From NCBI GenBank assembly GCA_032716605.1, contig JAVRFV010002372.1:1-64000 (forward strand): a DNA stretch of 64,000 nt, given 5' to 3'. The translations under genes and the position numbers were made by a program. This stretch comes from Paralithodes platypus (taxonomy: Eukaryota; Arthropoda; Malacostraca; Decapoda; Lithodidae). Positions 10,251 to 21,149 of the stretch are shown here, piece after piece. The notes beneath the pieces are model-generated. The model worked only from the letters and a program-made list of their open reading frames with translations, had not been told where the DNA came from and searched no databases. Position 1 is the first letter of the stretch. Each line of letters starts with the position of its first letter.

Positions 10251-10902
10251 GTTTGTATTACTATAAGGCCTAGCACCAGGGTGCAGGGTGTCAAACGAGA
10301 GCCGATTCCATTATTGTTAGTGTTTATTATTGTATATGTAAATACAAAAGTATGGTTTATAGTTCAAATATGTCTTCGGAAGTGATAAAATGGCCAAAGC
10401 AATGCTATTCCATGTTAATTTGCTTGTACTCCTTCTCATATTCATTAAAGTCATAAAATTGCTCCGGTTTAACACCCTGAGCCCATGAACACTATGTGGC
10501 ACTAAAACTCATGATTAAAACGGCAGAGGTAAGCTAGGCATATTCCATAAAGATACGAAGCTATGGGGAAAAAACGTTACTTGAAAGGTAGAAGACGAGC
10601 ACGAGACAGAACAGGCATAAAGAGATCAAGATACAAAGTGGGGGGTGACAAACTATAGAGGGCAACTTAGCAGTAGTGCAGGATAGGGGTAGGTGGTGGT
10701 GGATTACAAAGAAACCTGTGGCTGGAGTGTGAATTATTATATGAAGAACAAATAATTTAAACTTTGGTAATGGCATAATATATAAGTTGTCTAACATCTC
10801 ACTTACCCACCTTCGATTGTGATAGTAATATAACGAATTCTTATGCATAATACCACAAGCCTTGATAAAATTAGGTAGGTGATAAACGCGCTATAGGCAA
10901 CT
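10036..10902. other. No gene; (ATT)n at 10219-10251
   Basis: A run of about eleven ATT units is present at 10219-10251. The remaining sequence shows nothing I recognise. Confidence 0.6.
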
Positions 10903-10925
10903 TGCTCTCTCTCTCTCTCTCTCTC
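10903..10925. repeat. (CT)n microsatellite
   Basis: About eleven CT dinucleotides. Confidence 0.9.
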
Positions 10926-10965
10926 GTTATTGGAACATAAGCACAAACCGTTTGTCGGTTGTATA

Positions 10966-13040
10966 CATACATACATACATAAAATTTTAAGACTGAGTGT
11001 TCCACACATAAGTGCAGTTTCAGTCTCTTGTCCTAATGGCGGCGTTCCAGGCAACCCTGTTAAGGGCTGCTTCACTTGTCAAGTTCTTGGATTTGAGATC
11101 GGCGCGTATAGTTCGATCCCAGGTCTTCCTCGGTCCACCCCTTGGTGCAGCTCCCTCCACAATCACAGACCTGCATTTTTTCACCCAATTTTGTTCATCC
11201 ATTCTCTCCACATGTCCATACCATCCCAGTCTACTTGTATGCATCACCTCGCTAATACTCTTTATACCTAAACGTCTCCTCAGCTCAACATTTGTTATTC
11301 TATCCTGTAGCCTGGCCCCACACATCCATCTCACCATTCTCATCTCATTACGCTCCATTCTGTTGACATCCTCTACTTTAATGGCCCATGTTTCTGAGGC
11401 ATACGTCATTGCACTTCTAACACATGAGGCATACACCTTTCCCTTCAGGAGGAGAGGCATTCTTTTCATGGTCAGGATTGGCATCAATTCTCTGAACTTC
11501 CCCCAGCCACACCTAATTCTAGCAACTGTGGCAGCCTCGGCCCCACCACCGGCAGAGATGGTATCTCCTAGGTAACAAAACTTGTTCACCAGCTCCAAGG
11601 ACTCATTTCCAAAATTCACAGCCACAGGATCATCACTTAACACAAGCTCGCCTTTGCACACTACGCACTCAAATTTCTCTATTTCTGACTTATCCTTCGG
11701 CAGGGGCCCCTTTATTCTACTACAGCGCTTACTCCCATGGTGTACCCAACATCGACAGATGCTACATTGAATTGAGTTAACGCCCACTCCCTTTCCACAC
11801 ACTGCACATGGGTATGCACCGCTCTTTTCCACATTGCCTCGTCTCAAACTACGATGCATAACCTTGGTTTTGTTAATATTGACTCTTAAACCCTTGCTCG
11901 CCATGCCCTCTCTCCACTCTCTGAATTTGGCCTCAGCATCCTGCATACTGTCAGCTATTAGGACTAAATCGTCTGCATAAAACAGTTCCAACGGGAGTCC
12001 GCCTCTAAAAACTTTAGACAGCGCCTCCAAGACCATAATAAAGAGGAGGGGGCTTAACACTGAACCCTGATGGACTCCACACGGACTGCGAACTCATCAC
12101 TCAGTACACCCTTCACCCTCACCGAACTTCGCGAATCCTCATACATCTTCATTATCACACGCACCAGCCACTCTTCCACACCAAGTTTCCTCATAGCCCA
12201 CTGTACAACATCTCTAGGTACCCTATCAAAGGCCTTCTCCAGGTCCACAAACACAAAGTAAAGATCCCTGCCTTTTAGTAGGTATCTTTCCCGTATCTGC
12301 CTGACTATGAAGATAGCATTGGTTGCACCACGTCCTGGCATAAAACCAAACTGCATATCATCAATAGAGATGCTTTGCCTGATCAAACCCTCAAGGACTC
12401 TCTCACAGACCTTCATGATTTGGTGGTCAAGCATTTTCAGGCCCCTATAATTTCCTCTATCTAGCGCATCCCCTTTTCCTTTGTATATATTTACTATTAC
12501 ACTTTTGAGCCAATCCTCTGGGATTTTCTCATCTTTAATAATGGTGTTTATCAACTCAGTGACTAAGTTTACACCAATCTCCCCTGAGGCTTTTATCATC
12601 TCAGCGACAATGTCGGAGCAACCTGGAGCTTTACCATCCTTAATTTTATTGATTGCGTTGCTCACTACAGCTGGTGCTATCAAAGGAGGGGGCCCAGATA
12701 TTGGTTTTTCGATACTAAGCTGTTCCTTATCCCATTCAAACTCTACATTTAGCAATCGTTCATAGTGTACCTTCCATGCTTCTCTGATTTCATTTTCTGC
12801 ATACACAATCTTCCCATTATCATCTCTAACACACTGTTCACCTATAATATCCCTACTGTAATTTTTAACTCGCCTAGCTAGGTTGAAGATCCCATTGGGA
12901 TTGTCAGTGTTACACACTTGTTCGAGGACCAGGTCCTTAATGCGATTTTTAGCATTGTAAATAACTCTTTTGGCAGTTCGTTTAGCTGCCTGGTATTCCT
13001 CCCTGCTGCCTCCTTTCTTCCATGCTTTGAAGCAACTACT
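10966..13040 (-). pseudogene. Non-LTR retrotransposon RT with a zinc-finger-like insertion, one frameshift
   Basis: On the minus strand a reverse transcriptase of a LINE runs from about 13040 to 11020, followed by a short 3' end with a (TATG)n tail near 10966-10982. It starts inside the region between endonuclease and RT ('AAKRTAKRVIYNAK'), so it is 5'-truncated against an AT microsatellite. Recognisable motifs in order are 'DGKAPGCSDIVAEMI', 'NYRGLKMLDHQIMK', 'FGFMPGRGATNAIF', 'FVFVDLEKAFDRVP', 'GSVLSPLLF' and the catalytic 'FYADDLVLIAD' (YADD codons 11979-11968). A cysteine/histidine block, C-x2-C...C-x2-C-x4-H, sits between the YADD box and the thumb ('YPCAVCGKGVG', 'CSICRCWVHH'). A single base is missing near 12076-12083, just before 'GSVLSPLLF', which shifts the frame and splits the ORF at 12054-12060. 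The rest is open, so only this lesson-like shift breaks about 2 kb. Clade is not resolved. Confidence 0.85.
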
Positions 13041-13045
13041 GTATA

Positions 13046-13130
13046 TATATAATATAAGTATATATAATTTAATTTGAAAAATTATATATACCGGGTATAT
13101 ATAATTATATATATATATATATATACAGTA
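13046..13130. repeat. (TA)n-rich microsatellite
   Basis: Runs of TATATA and the phrase ATTATATATACCGGGTATATATAATTATATA form an imperfect AT palindrome. It abuts the truncated 5' end of the minus-strand LINE. Confidence 0.85.
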
Positions 13131-13506
13131 TTACAGTAAATGAAGCAAGCTTTATCTACCTATTTATCTTTGATATATTCATTGTATGTTTTTGTCTGCA
13201 GTTTTACTGTTAGAGCAAACTGGGTCGACCGTGATTATATTTTCACACTACACTTTGTATTTGCAGTGCAGTTCCTTGATTTTGTAAAATAAATACTACC
13301 ACATTGTCTTAGACATAATTGTATGCAACTGACAGCAGCCCTTTCTCTGTATCATCCTACTTACAAAGCCATAGGCGGATGTAGCAAACTCACTGGCTCT
13401 CATGTTCCCGATTTTGACTCCTCTGAATTCTCCACTTTATGGCTCAAATTATCCTGTCATTCTCATACTAAATACTTCTGTGTTGTCTATCTTTCCCCCT
13501 GCTCAG

Positions 13507-14097
13507 GCATATTTGTTCCATATGGGGTCCGCGCGCATGCGTAAAACACGTTTTTCGCGAATATTTCACAGCCGGAGGCCGATGGCAAGAAGTTACGACG
13601 ACGAGCAGTCAGTCCGCATGGTCCTACGACTGGGAGAGGGTGTGAGCCGCCGCTCTCTCTCCTCCCCTTTCCTGTAGCAACCTGTCCGGTCACCATATGG
13701 GGTCCATAATCCCAAATGTGTACTACAAATTTCCCTTCGTATCGAACTTTTTTTTAGCCCCAGAGTTCTGCCTTGTTGTCACCCAAGACCCTCAGCCATC
13801 CCCTCCACGGCCCTGCAACCAAATTAATCCAGCGTATGTAATGTATGAGATATGCCTCACTTTTGTTGACCCCTTTTTTTCACTACTTTTTTTTTTTTTT
13901 TTTTAAAGACTTAATATTTACAGTAGTGAAATTTGCTCGTAACATAATATTCAGCATTAATTGTAGTTTCTATTGGTAACAAGAAATTTAAAATCCATAT
14001 ATTAGTTTTCGGGTGAGAGCCGTTTAAAGTGCTGGTAACTATATGGGGCCACATTGCTAATTACGTCACACTTCTGGAACATTACCTGATCAGGGTT
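13507..14097. mobile_element. ~590-bp insertion inside the LINE endonuclease
   Basis: The endonuclease reading stops after 'VVYLSPCSG' and resumes in register with 'TDFPKFFEYL' near 14103. The intervening sequence is different in character: GC-rich at 13525-13690, then a T run at 13889-13905. CCATATGGGGTCC occurs at 13518-13530 and 13693-13705, and a related ATATGGGGCC at 14040. At 13579 a short frame reads 'MARSYDDEQSVRMVLRLG', which could be the start of a larger protein elsewhere. The element type is unknown. Confidence 0.55.
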
Positions 14098-14887
14098 AAC
14101 TCTACTGACTTTCCCAAATTCTTTGAGTATCTAAACTCTTAACTGGAACACATCCTAGCCATCTCTCCTTTCTCAGAAATCACCATCTTAGAAGAATTTA
14201 ACGCTCACCACCACCAATTGTTCTCCTCTCATTCCACTGACCAACCTGGTGAACAATCTATATCTTTTCTATCCTAAATGACCTACAGTAGAGCAATTGG
14301 TTCAGCAACCCACCCATATCCCAGATAGCTTCCGAGATCGACCTAACATTCTTGACTTGTTTCTAACTTCTAACCCTTCCTCTTATACTGTCGATCTTTT
14401 CCCTCATTTGGGCTCCTCTTACCTATCTCTCTTACCTGTCCTATCTCTCCAGCACGACCACCCGATTGAGCCAATCTAGCCAGCCGTCGGAAATTGTAGC
14501 ACTTTGGCACTGCCAACTGGGAGGTTCTCCGACAGTATTTCTTTGATTTCCCATGAAATGACTTTTGCTTCCGTTGCCGGGGACCCTCGGAGAGTGCTGA
14601 ACGCATTACCAACCTAATCCTCTCGGGCATGGAGGCATACATTCCATTTTCTTTCCCTCAGACTAATGTAAAAAAAAAAATGGTTTACTCACGCTTGTTC
14701 TACTTCTGTCCACAATAAGGATGAAGCATTCAAACGGTACCAACACCTTCAAATTCAAGAATCTTATTCTTTCTATGTTTCTGCCCAGAATCAAGCCAAA
14801 TATGTTCTTCGGCTCACCAAGCACTCTTTCATCGATTCTATATTAAATGCACTGAGCTATCCAATATCTAATGATAATGTCGAACAG

Positions 14888-15052
14888 AGAGGTATCTTGA
14901 CCAGGATTCGAACCCACTCACTCCAGGTATATTTGGAAGAGCTGAGCACCATAACCACTCAGCCATATGCTCATGGCCGAGTGGTTATGGTGCCCAGCTC
15001 TTCCAAATATACCTGGAGTGAGTGGGTTCGAATCTTGGTCAGGTTATATCTC
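14888..15052. repeat. Head-to-head pair of tRNA-like sequences forming a long hairpin
   Basis: About 78 nt (14888-14966) are inverted at 14973-15052 with a loop of only ~6 nt and few mismatches. Each arm has RNA polymerase III-type promoter blocks: TGGCCGAGTGGTTATGG (A-box-like) and GGGTTCGAATC (B box), in the spacing of a serine/leucine tRNA-like sequence. The pair disrupts the LINE linker. It is either two tRNA-derived SINE copies in inverse orientation or a foldback built from one. Confidence 0.75.
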
Positions 15053-16850
15053 TCTGAACTATGCAACTCTAAGCTCTTCCCAAGCTTTCTGGTATCTAGC
15101 CAAAAACCTCTCCACCAATTGTTCTTCTTCATCTTTCCCTCCCCTTTTCCACTCTGACGGCACTACCGTCACTTCTTCCTCTGACAAAGCTAAACTCTTC
15201 ACCCAAACTTTCGCTAAAAACTCCACCTTGGATGATTCCGGTGTTATTCTTCCCTCTCCAACCCCCTCTCTCCTACTTATACCTAATATCCTAATCTCTT
15301 TTATATAATTATATGCTCGCTACCCTTTCTGGGCTTAATACTAAGAACGCGTGATGGTGTTCCTCCTGTTGTACTGAAAAAAAATGTGCTTTCGTGCTGA
15401 CTCCCTGCCTAGGCAAACTCTTTCGTCTCTGTCTCTCCTCTAATGTCTTTCCTTCTTGCTGGAAGTTTGCTCTCATTCAACCTATCCCAAAGAAGGGATG
15501 ATCGCTCTCAACCCTCCAACTATCATCCAATTGCTCTCATTTCTTGCATATCTAAAGTTTTGGCAACTATTCTTACTTCAAAATGTCTTAAGTATCTCTC
15601 TGCCTATGTAATCCACTTTCAGATCGCCAGTATATGGCTTCCTTAGGGGTCGCTCTACTAGTGATCTTCTTTCATATCTTACTAACTTTTGGTCATCCTC
15701 CTTTCATGATTTCGGTGAAACCTTTTCTATTATGCTAGACATATCTAAGTTCTTTAATAGAGTCTGGCACAAAACTCTAACTTCAAAACTACCCACCTTT
15801 AGTTTTTGTCCCTCAATTTGTGCTTTTATCTCTATTTCCCTTCCTGGCCGTTCCATAGCTGCAGTTATGGACGGTCATCTTTCACTTCCTCAATCTATCA
15901 ACTATCAGTTATTCATTCATATGCTGATGACTCTACCTTACACTATTCAACTAGTTTTTCAGAACCCCCCAGCAAGCAATCTCTCAAGAAGTCACGTGAC
16001 GTGACGATGCCATAAAACACTTATCTTCTGACCTATCAACAATTCCCATTTGGGGCAGAAAATATATTGTTGCTTTTGGTGCTTCCAAAACCCATTTCTC
16101 CATTTATCTACCCATCAAGAACTCCCACAGGACTTTTCCTTATACTTCAACAATACACAAATCAACCTTTCATCTTCTCTCAGTATTCTCTGTGTCTCCT
16201 TTTCTCCTGATCTCACTTGGAAGGATCATATTACCACCCTTGCTAAAACAGCTTTCCAGAAGCTGTGTATGCTAAATCGTCTCCGGGGGTTCCTTACCCC
16301 GGCACAGCTTCTTGCTCTGTACAGAGGCACAGTGCGTCCATGTATTAAGTATTGTTCACATGTGTGGGTAGGATCCTCTCACACAGCACTTCTTGATAAA
16401 GTAGAAAACAAAACTATTGTCTCATAAACTCGTGTCCATTCCCTGACTCTCTGCGATCTCTCGCTCTTCGTCACAAAGTTGCATCTCTCTCGCTATTCTA
16501 CCGATATTACAATAATCAGTGTTCCTAACCCTCTTTCAATGTATACCACCTCCTCTACGAAGAGTACGTAGAACCAGTCTTCCAATACAATCCCACCCTA
16601 CTCTTTGCAACTCTCCAACCCAAGAGTAAGACGATATTCCCAATCTTTCCCCTATTCAACAGCTGTGCTCTGGAACGTTCTACCCTGAATCCAATGTTCC
16701 CCTCATCCTATGGCTGTAATTACTTTAAACTCCGTGTGTCCAGGCATTTTGGCTCGAACATTCCTTGATTTTGGCCCCGTCACTCTTTCAACTATAGGGA
16801 AGGCACTCGTCACAGGCAGTTCTGCCTTTTGTCTCACTAACTCACATAGA

Positions 16851-17835
16851 AAAATTATCTACTAACTATAAAATGACCATACTTTTATTTTAGTCTCGCT
16901 CTATAGGTTTTGTGTGAGTCAATTATTTAGCAAGAATAAGATTACCCTCTTTATTGGTTAATAAGGATGTATAATATCTAGAGTTACCAATAATGGTATT
17001 GTAAAGTCGGTTTGTAACTAAATATATTAAGAAATCAATGGACCTTATATTATTGATTGGCAATATTTGTCAAGATTGTATTATTGGTAACCTAAAGAAA
17101 TATTGAATTAAGACATTTTATGTTACGTGCAATAGTTTGAAAGCCCCATAAATGAAATATATGCGCATATATTCCATACCAAGTGTGTTTTTTTCGAACA
17201 GCAATTCTGACAACAATCAACACGGAAATGCTGCAACTCCTCCCTTTTCAATCATCTTTATATACCGACCTTGTTGTTAAGCTTTATGTTATTCACAATG
17301 TACTGTTAAATAGTATACGAAATCACAGGTCATATATTCACATAAATGAAAATTTTCCCTGTTTTTTGAGAACGGAATTAAATTATTAATGAGGACTGAT
17401 AATTCGTTGCTCCCGTTTATCTTTTTCGCCTTTAATCTCTTCCTGTTTTCTGTAATCTGTTAACAGTTAATTCATCAAGCTTTATGTATCTTTCCTGGTT
17501 CATCTTTCTCTAGATTGTTAGTAGCTATATCTCAAACATTCGAAGTCTACTTTTGCCTATGGCATGATATTATGAATGTCTCTAACTACCTTAAACACAT
17601 TTATATATCATAAAGCAGCATAAGGCATTATTTTCGTTTTACTAGTTGTATACAGTATACTATGCATCTTTGCTCACCATAATTATTACAATCCTATTCA
17701 GTATTTTCATTGTAATATATTCCCAACCCTTTCTTAATACGTGTAAGCTTTTTCACTTTAATTTCACGATCATTATAGGATGTTCCTCAGTTTTGGAATG
17801 CTATTTATCTATAAAAAAAAATTTTTTTTTTTTAT
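16851..17835. other. AT-rich, no gene recognised
   Basis: A short weak inverted repeat ('GTTACCAATAATGGTATT' near 16983, complement near 17075) is the only structure seen. Short open frames here have no recognisable motif. Confidence 0.45.
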
Positions 17836-18600
17836 AAGAGACAATGAACGGAGGAAGGAAAACACAGATAAAACATAAAGGTCCATGTGCCTAAAGGCAT
17901 CCTCCATTCATAAAATGTTTGTAACAACTGGATTTAAACTTTTGTAGATTGTAAGTTTGTGGAAAGCAACTCGAGGAAAGTGAATTCCAAAGAGTAGTAG
18001 TTCTAGGGATAAATTAATTTTGATAAGCAGAAGTTCTGCATTGTGGAGGAGAAAGTGTAAATTCATGGGCGCTCTCAGCTGCCCTAGTTCTACGGGGAAA
18101 GATGTGGAGAGGCGGCACAATTGAAGCAAGTTCCTCTGAACATTTGCTGTGAAAATATCTGTAGAATAATGCAAGGGATGCAACATTTCTTCGTATGGAT
18201 AATGTAGGAAGGTCCTGTGTGATTATTATGTTCCTTCCAACAACCAACCATACTCCTAAAATTGATTAATGAAATTTTACAATCACATGTGGCAGTCCGT
18301 GGATTCGAACCCAGGATGCTCACACCGAAAATCAACACCTTATACATCGCACCACGAAGACAGTTAAAGGTTGGTGGACACTGCCTACGATTTATTATGC
18401 AGGGTTATTGATTAATCTAATAGCTTTATTTTGAATGTTGTCCAACTGCCTCAATGCAACCACTCCACTTCCACTCCACAGAGGTGAACAGTAATCCATC
18501 TGAGAACGCACATGACTTTTATATATTACGGCCAACTGCTCGTCAGTGAAGAATTCTCGATCTCTGTACAGGAGTCCCAGTTTTTGACCAATAAATATAA
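17836..18600 (-). pseudogene. LINE RT C-terminus and 3' end, minus strand
   Basis: The complement reads 'REFFTDEQLAVIYKSHVRS', 'MDYCSPLWSGSGVVALRQL' and, after an insertion, 'ASLALFYRYFHSKCSEEL' and 'RTRAAESAHEF', ending with a T/A-rich tail near 17836. The same order is seen on the plus strand at 42600-43165, including the closing stretch 'CCTCCGCCGTTCATTGTCTC'-like sequence. It is a 5'-truncated copy of that LINE with shifts and stops. A tRNA-like sequence interrupts it at 18222-18399. Confidence 0.8.
18222..18399 (-). mobile_element. tRNA-derived SINE inserted in a LINE
   Basis: Comparison with the plus-strand LINE copy at 42.8 kb shows about 178 extra bases here. On the minus strand they contain a tRNA-like block (18292-18360) with a B-box GGGTTCGAATCC and an A-box-like GTGGTGCGATGTATAAGG. 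CATAAT occurs at both edges and may be the target duplication. No protein is encoded. Confidence 0.6.
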
Positions 18601-19232
18601 CTTAGTTTTTAATGTGGGGATATTATTTTATAACATGGTCTTTCGCGCCTCTATACCGAAACTTTGAGGATTGTATTGACACATTATAATTATATAACTG
18701 GTTGCTTTTCTTGAACAGGTGTATTGCTATGTAATTATATATTAGCCATCCTTTGTTCATTAATTTATTTATAATATTATATTGTTTAAATTGTTATGGA
18801 CGTATATAATGAAAAGCGATTATATACCCGTGGCAAAGCCAACACTGATAACACCTCCGGTACACTTGGAAAACACTTTAATTGGCGTGTTATTGATACC
18901 GTATTATATACACCATATATGCATTGCATACTTTCGTTACTACTATGACCTATACACTCACCATTATGCTGAAACACTAACTATAATATTTTGAAGTTTG
19001 ACTGACTCGCCAACTGGCAAATATTAACAATGTCTATATTTCCCCTTGTTAGGTAACCAACAGGTAGTTCAGATGTTTCTGACGCTCCCATGTTTGAACA
19101 ATACAATATTCCCTATATCACAACTCAGTAGGCGCTCTAAGCAGAAAACACAAATAAAGCAGTACTACATTATAGATTTAAGATATCATATATTTGAATA
19201 CCTATATGTCACATATACAGTATATTGTACAT
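18601..19232. other. AT-rich, no gene recognised
   Basis: Only short frames without motifs are present. Confidence 0.4.
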
Positions 19233-19260
19233 GGAGAGAGAGAGAGAGAGAGAGAGAGAA
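19233..19260. repeat. (GA)n microsatellite
   Basis: About thirteen GA dinucleotides. Confidence 0.9.
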
Positions 19261-19379
19261 AGAAATAGCAGGTTAGCAGCCTGTAGCGCAGTTATTATGC
19301 TACACACACCTCACGACTCCAATATTTCGCATGCATGATTCCACATAATGATCAAAACACATTTATTATTCTTTCACAG

Positions 19380-19620
19380 TAAAGTATTTGGCCAACCACT
19401 TCCCTCCACCCTCACCTGCTACAACCTCGCTGCTAGTTCCCCCTCTCACTCCTGTACCCAGAGTCTCCCTCCTCCCTCCTTCCACCCCATACCTTCACCT
19501 ACTACCCCCACACCATCACTGTTACCAGATAATTTATGGGCACTAATTGTGCTGCCCTCTATTGAGGTCTTGGACAGACCAAGGCTGTATCTGTTTCATC
19601 TGTCCACAACTGCACTTCTA
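19380..19620 (-). repeat. 240-bp dispersed repeat, copy 2 (inverted)
   Basis: 'GGCCAACCACTTCCCTCCAC', 'CTGCCCTCTATTGAGGTCTT' and 'CATCTGTCCACAACTGCAC' are the reverse complement of the copy at 9795-10035. The two copies lie 9.3 kb apart in opposite orientation. Confidence 0.75.
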
Positions 19621-19914
19621 TATATTTGTGAGCTTCCAAACACTCTAGAACGTAAATCATGGCCTTAAGGTTTCAGAATATAAACATTTCAAAGTTTCAT
19701 TTTCCTGATCGAGGGTTCACATTGGGCCAGGATTTATGTCTTAGAGCTCACATACATAAATACATTCAGTTTGAGGGGAGATGGCCATATTTATTTTCTC
19801 CTTTATGTATATTTGTCTCATATATTTAGTTTCCTCCCTAGACCTTTTCAAGTAAAAATAAAAATAAAACACACACTCCCAAATCCTTTAAGATAAATTT
19901 TTACATTTTTCGAT

Positions 19915-20125
19915 ACATGTCCCAGCCAATTGCCGGTTCCCCTTAAATAACAGGCTCGCTATCGCTCGCCAGGAAAAAACCCACACCTAAATGACACAAA
20001 AAGTCTAAAATATTGACAAAGAAATGGGGCGAAAGGTTTTAAAATCGCCAAAATAATGAGCCGAACGTCATAAAATCTGAAAACTAAAAGGGCTAAACAT
20101 GAGGAAGAAGGGGGGAAAGAAAAAC
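19915..20125 (+). repeat. Dispersed repeat R (CTCGCTATCGCTCGCC), copy 1
   Basis: 'CCGGTTCCCCTTAAATAACA', 'CTCGCTATCGCTCGCCAGG', 'ATGGGGCGAAAGG' and 'AAAGGGCTAAACA' recur in the same order at 43440-43705. Inverted partial copies lie at 22985, 61005 and 62305. Confidence 0.65.
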
Positions 20126-20162
20126 GACCCATCTCCCCTTAAAGACAAAGGAATTCATAAGA

Positions 20163-20211
20163 GATACGGTTTCCTGTCTCTTGTTCTATTGGCGGCATTC
20201 CAGGCAGATTA
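20163..20211 (-). mobile_element. 3'-end scrap of the zinc-finger LINE
   Basis: 'CCTGTCTCTTGTTCTATTGG' then 'CGGCATTCCAGGCAG' matches the sequence around 11020-11055, the last codons of the minus-strand LINE. Confidence 0.5.
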
Positions 20212-20804
20212 ATATATGTAGTGTCAAGTAGCTGGTTCACAATAATAGAGTGAACAATGATTGAGAAAAAAACACTGACTCAGACTATGTGGCAAATGGG
20301 AATGTTTCAGAATATTACATCACCCGGTCAGAATTCATCATTAAAAATGTATACTGCTTATCACTGCAGGCTGTTATGCATTTTGACAGTAAATACTGTA
20401 TAATTATTAATCTTACTACTGTGCTCTTGTTTTGTAGGTACTGTTTCTAATCCATACTGTGTACTAACTAGACCACTGCGAACAAATTAGCTAATCTTCC
20501 CGACCTTGTTTTATTCAGATATTAGTATGTAGTCATATGTTGAACTTGAGTATTATGCTCAAGTCATGGATCATCCAAAGACCAATTATCTTAATAGAAC
20601 ATCTAGATAATTTATGTGTTGTATATAATAATGTAGCTGTTTCTATAATGTCATAGTTTATTATGTAAATTGATATAAATATATGTATTGTAAATTTGTA
20701 AATATAGATAATGTTTTAAAACTTTAAAATGTATTAATATTTCCACCACACTGTCCACACAACACTCGATATAGGGAAACAGAGAAAAAATATATTAATG
20801 GATG
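20212..20804. other. AT-rich, no feature recognised
   Basis: Nothing beyond AT-rich runs is seen. Confidence 0.4.
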
Positions 20805-21145
20805 GAGTGTGCTACTGTATTTATATTATATCTGGAGTGTGCTACTGTATTTATATTATATCTGGAGTGTGCTACTGTATTTATATTATATCTGGAGTGT
20901 GCTACTGTATTTATATTATATCTGGAGTGTGCTACTGTATTGTGCTACTGTACTTATATTATATCTGGAGTGTGCTACTGTATTTATATTATATCTGGAG
21001 TGTGCTACTGTATTATATTATATCTGGAGTGTGCTACTGTATTTATATTATATCTGGAGTGTGCTACTGTATTTATATTATATCTGGAGTGTGCTACTGT
21101 ATTTATATTATATCTGGAGTGTGCTACTGTATTTATATTATATCT
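20805..21145. repeat. 30-bp minisatellite
   Basis: About twelve tandem units of GTGTGCTACTGTATTTATAT followed by TATATCTGGA. One unit boundary (20941) lacks the middle part and one unit lacks a T. Because 30 is a multiple of three, several frames stay open across it. I regard those frames as artefacts. Confidence 0.95.
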
Positions 21146-21149
21146 ATCT

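Larger units (their letters stand above)
13385..16850 (+). pseudogene. Non-LTR retrotransposon (APE endonuclease + RT), decayed and interrupted
   Basis: Plus-strand fragments of one LINE appear in order. Endonuclease: 'FSTLWLKLSCHSHTKYF' (13420-13490), 'PKFFEYLNS' (14110), 'EEFNAHHHQLF' (14195), '[18 protein letters not shown]' (14330-14390). Linker: 'AERITNLILSGMEAYIP' (14600-14645), 'SSQAFWYLAKNLS' (15075-15110). RT: 'SNYHPIALISCISKVLAT' (15520), 'MLDISKFFNRVWHK' (15732), 'SYADDSTLHYS' (15920-15950). The C-terminal part is 'LNRLRGFLTPAQLLALYRG' (16270) and 'KYCSHVWVGSSHTALLDK' (16350). Several stops and frameshifts break it. Two foreign pieces lie inside: about 590 bp within the endonuclease (13507-14097) and a tRNA-like palindrome in the linker. 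The protein motifs match an abundant LINE group I associate with crab genomes (jockey/CR1-like); clade is inference. Confidence 0.85.

Noticed and set aside
11012..12765. Plus-strand frames of 62-187 codons at 11-12.8 kb
   Set aside because: They are antisense shadows of the minus-strand LINE RT.
14973..15046. Functional tRNA gene (serine/leucine type)
   Set aside because: Boxes are present, but it is one arm of a palindrome inserted in a LINE and the acceptor stem is not clear.
18292..18360. Functional tRNA gene on the minus strand
   Set aside because: The B box is good but I cannot form a convincing acceptor stem and anticodon loop; a tRNA-derived SINE fits better.
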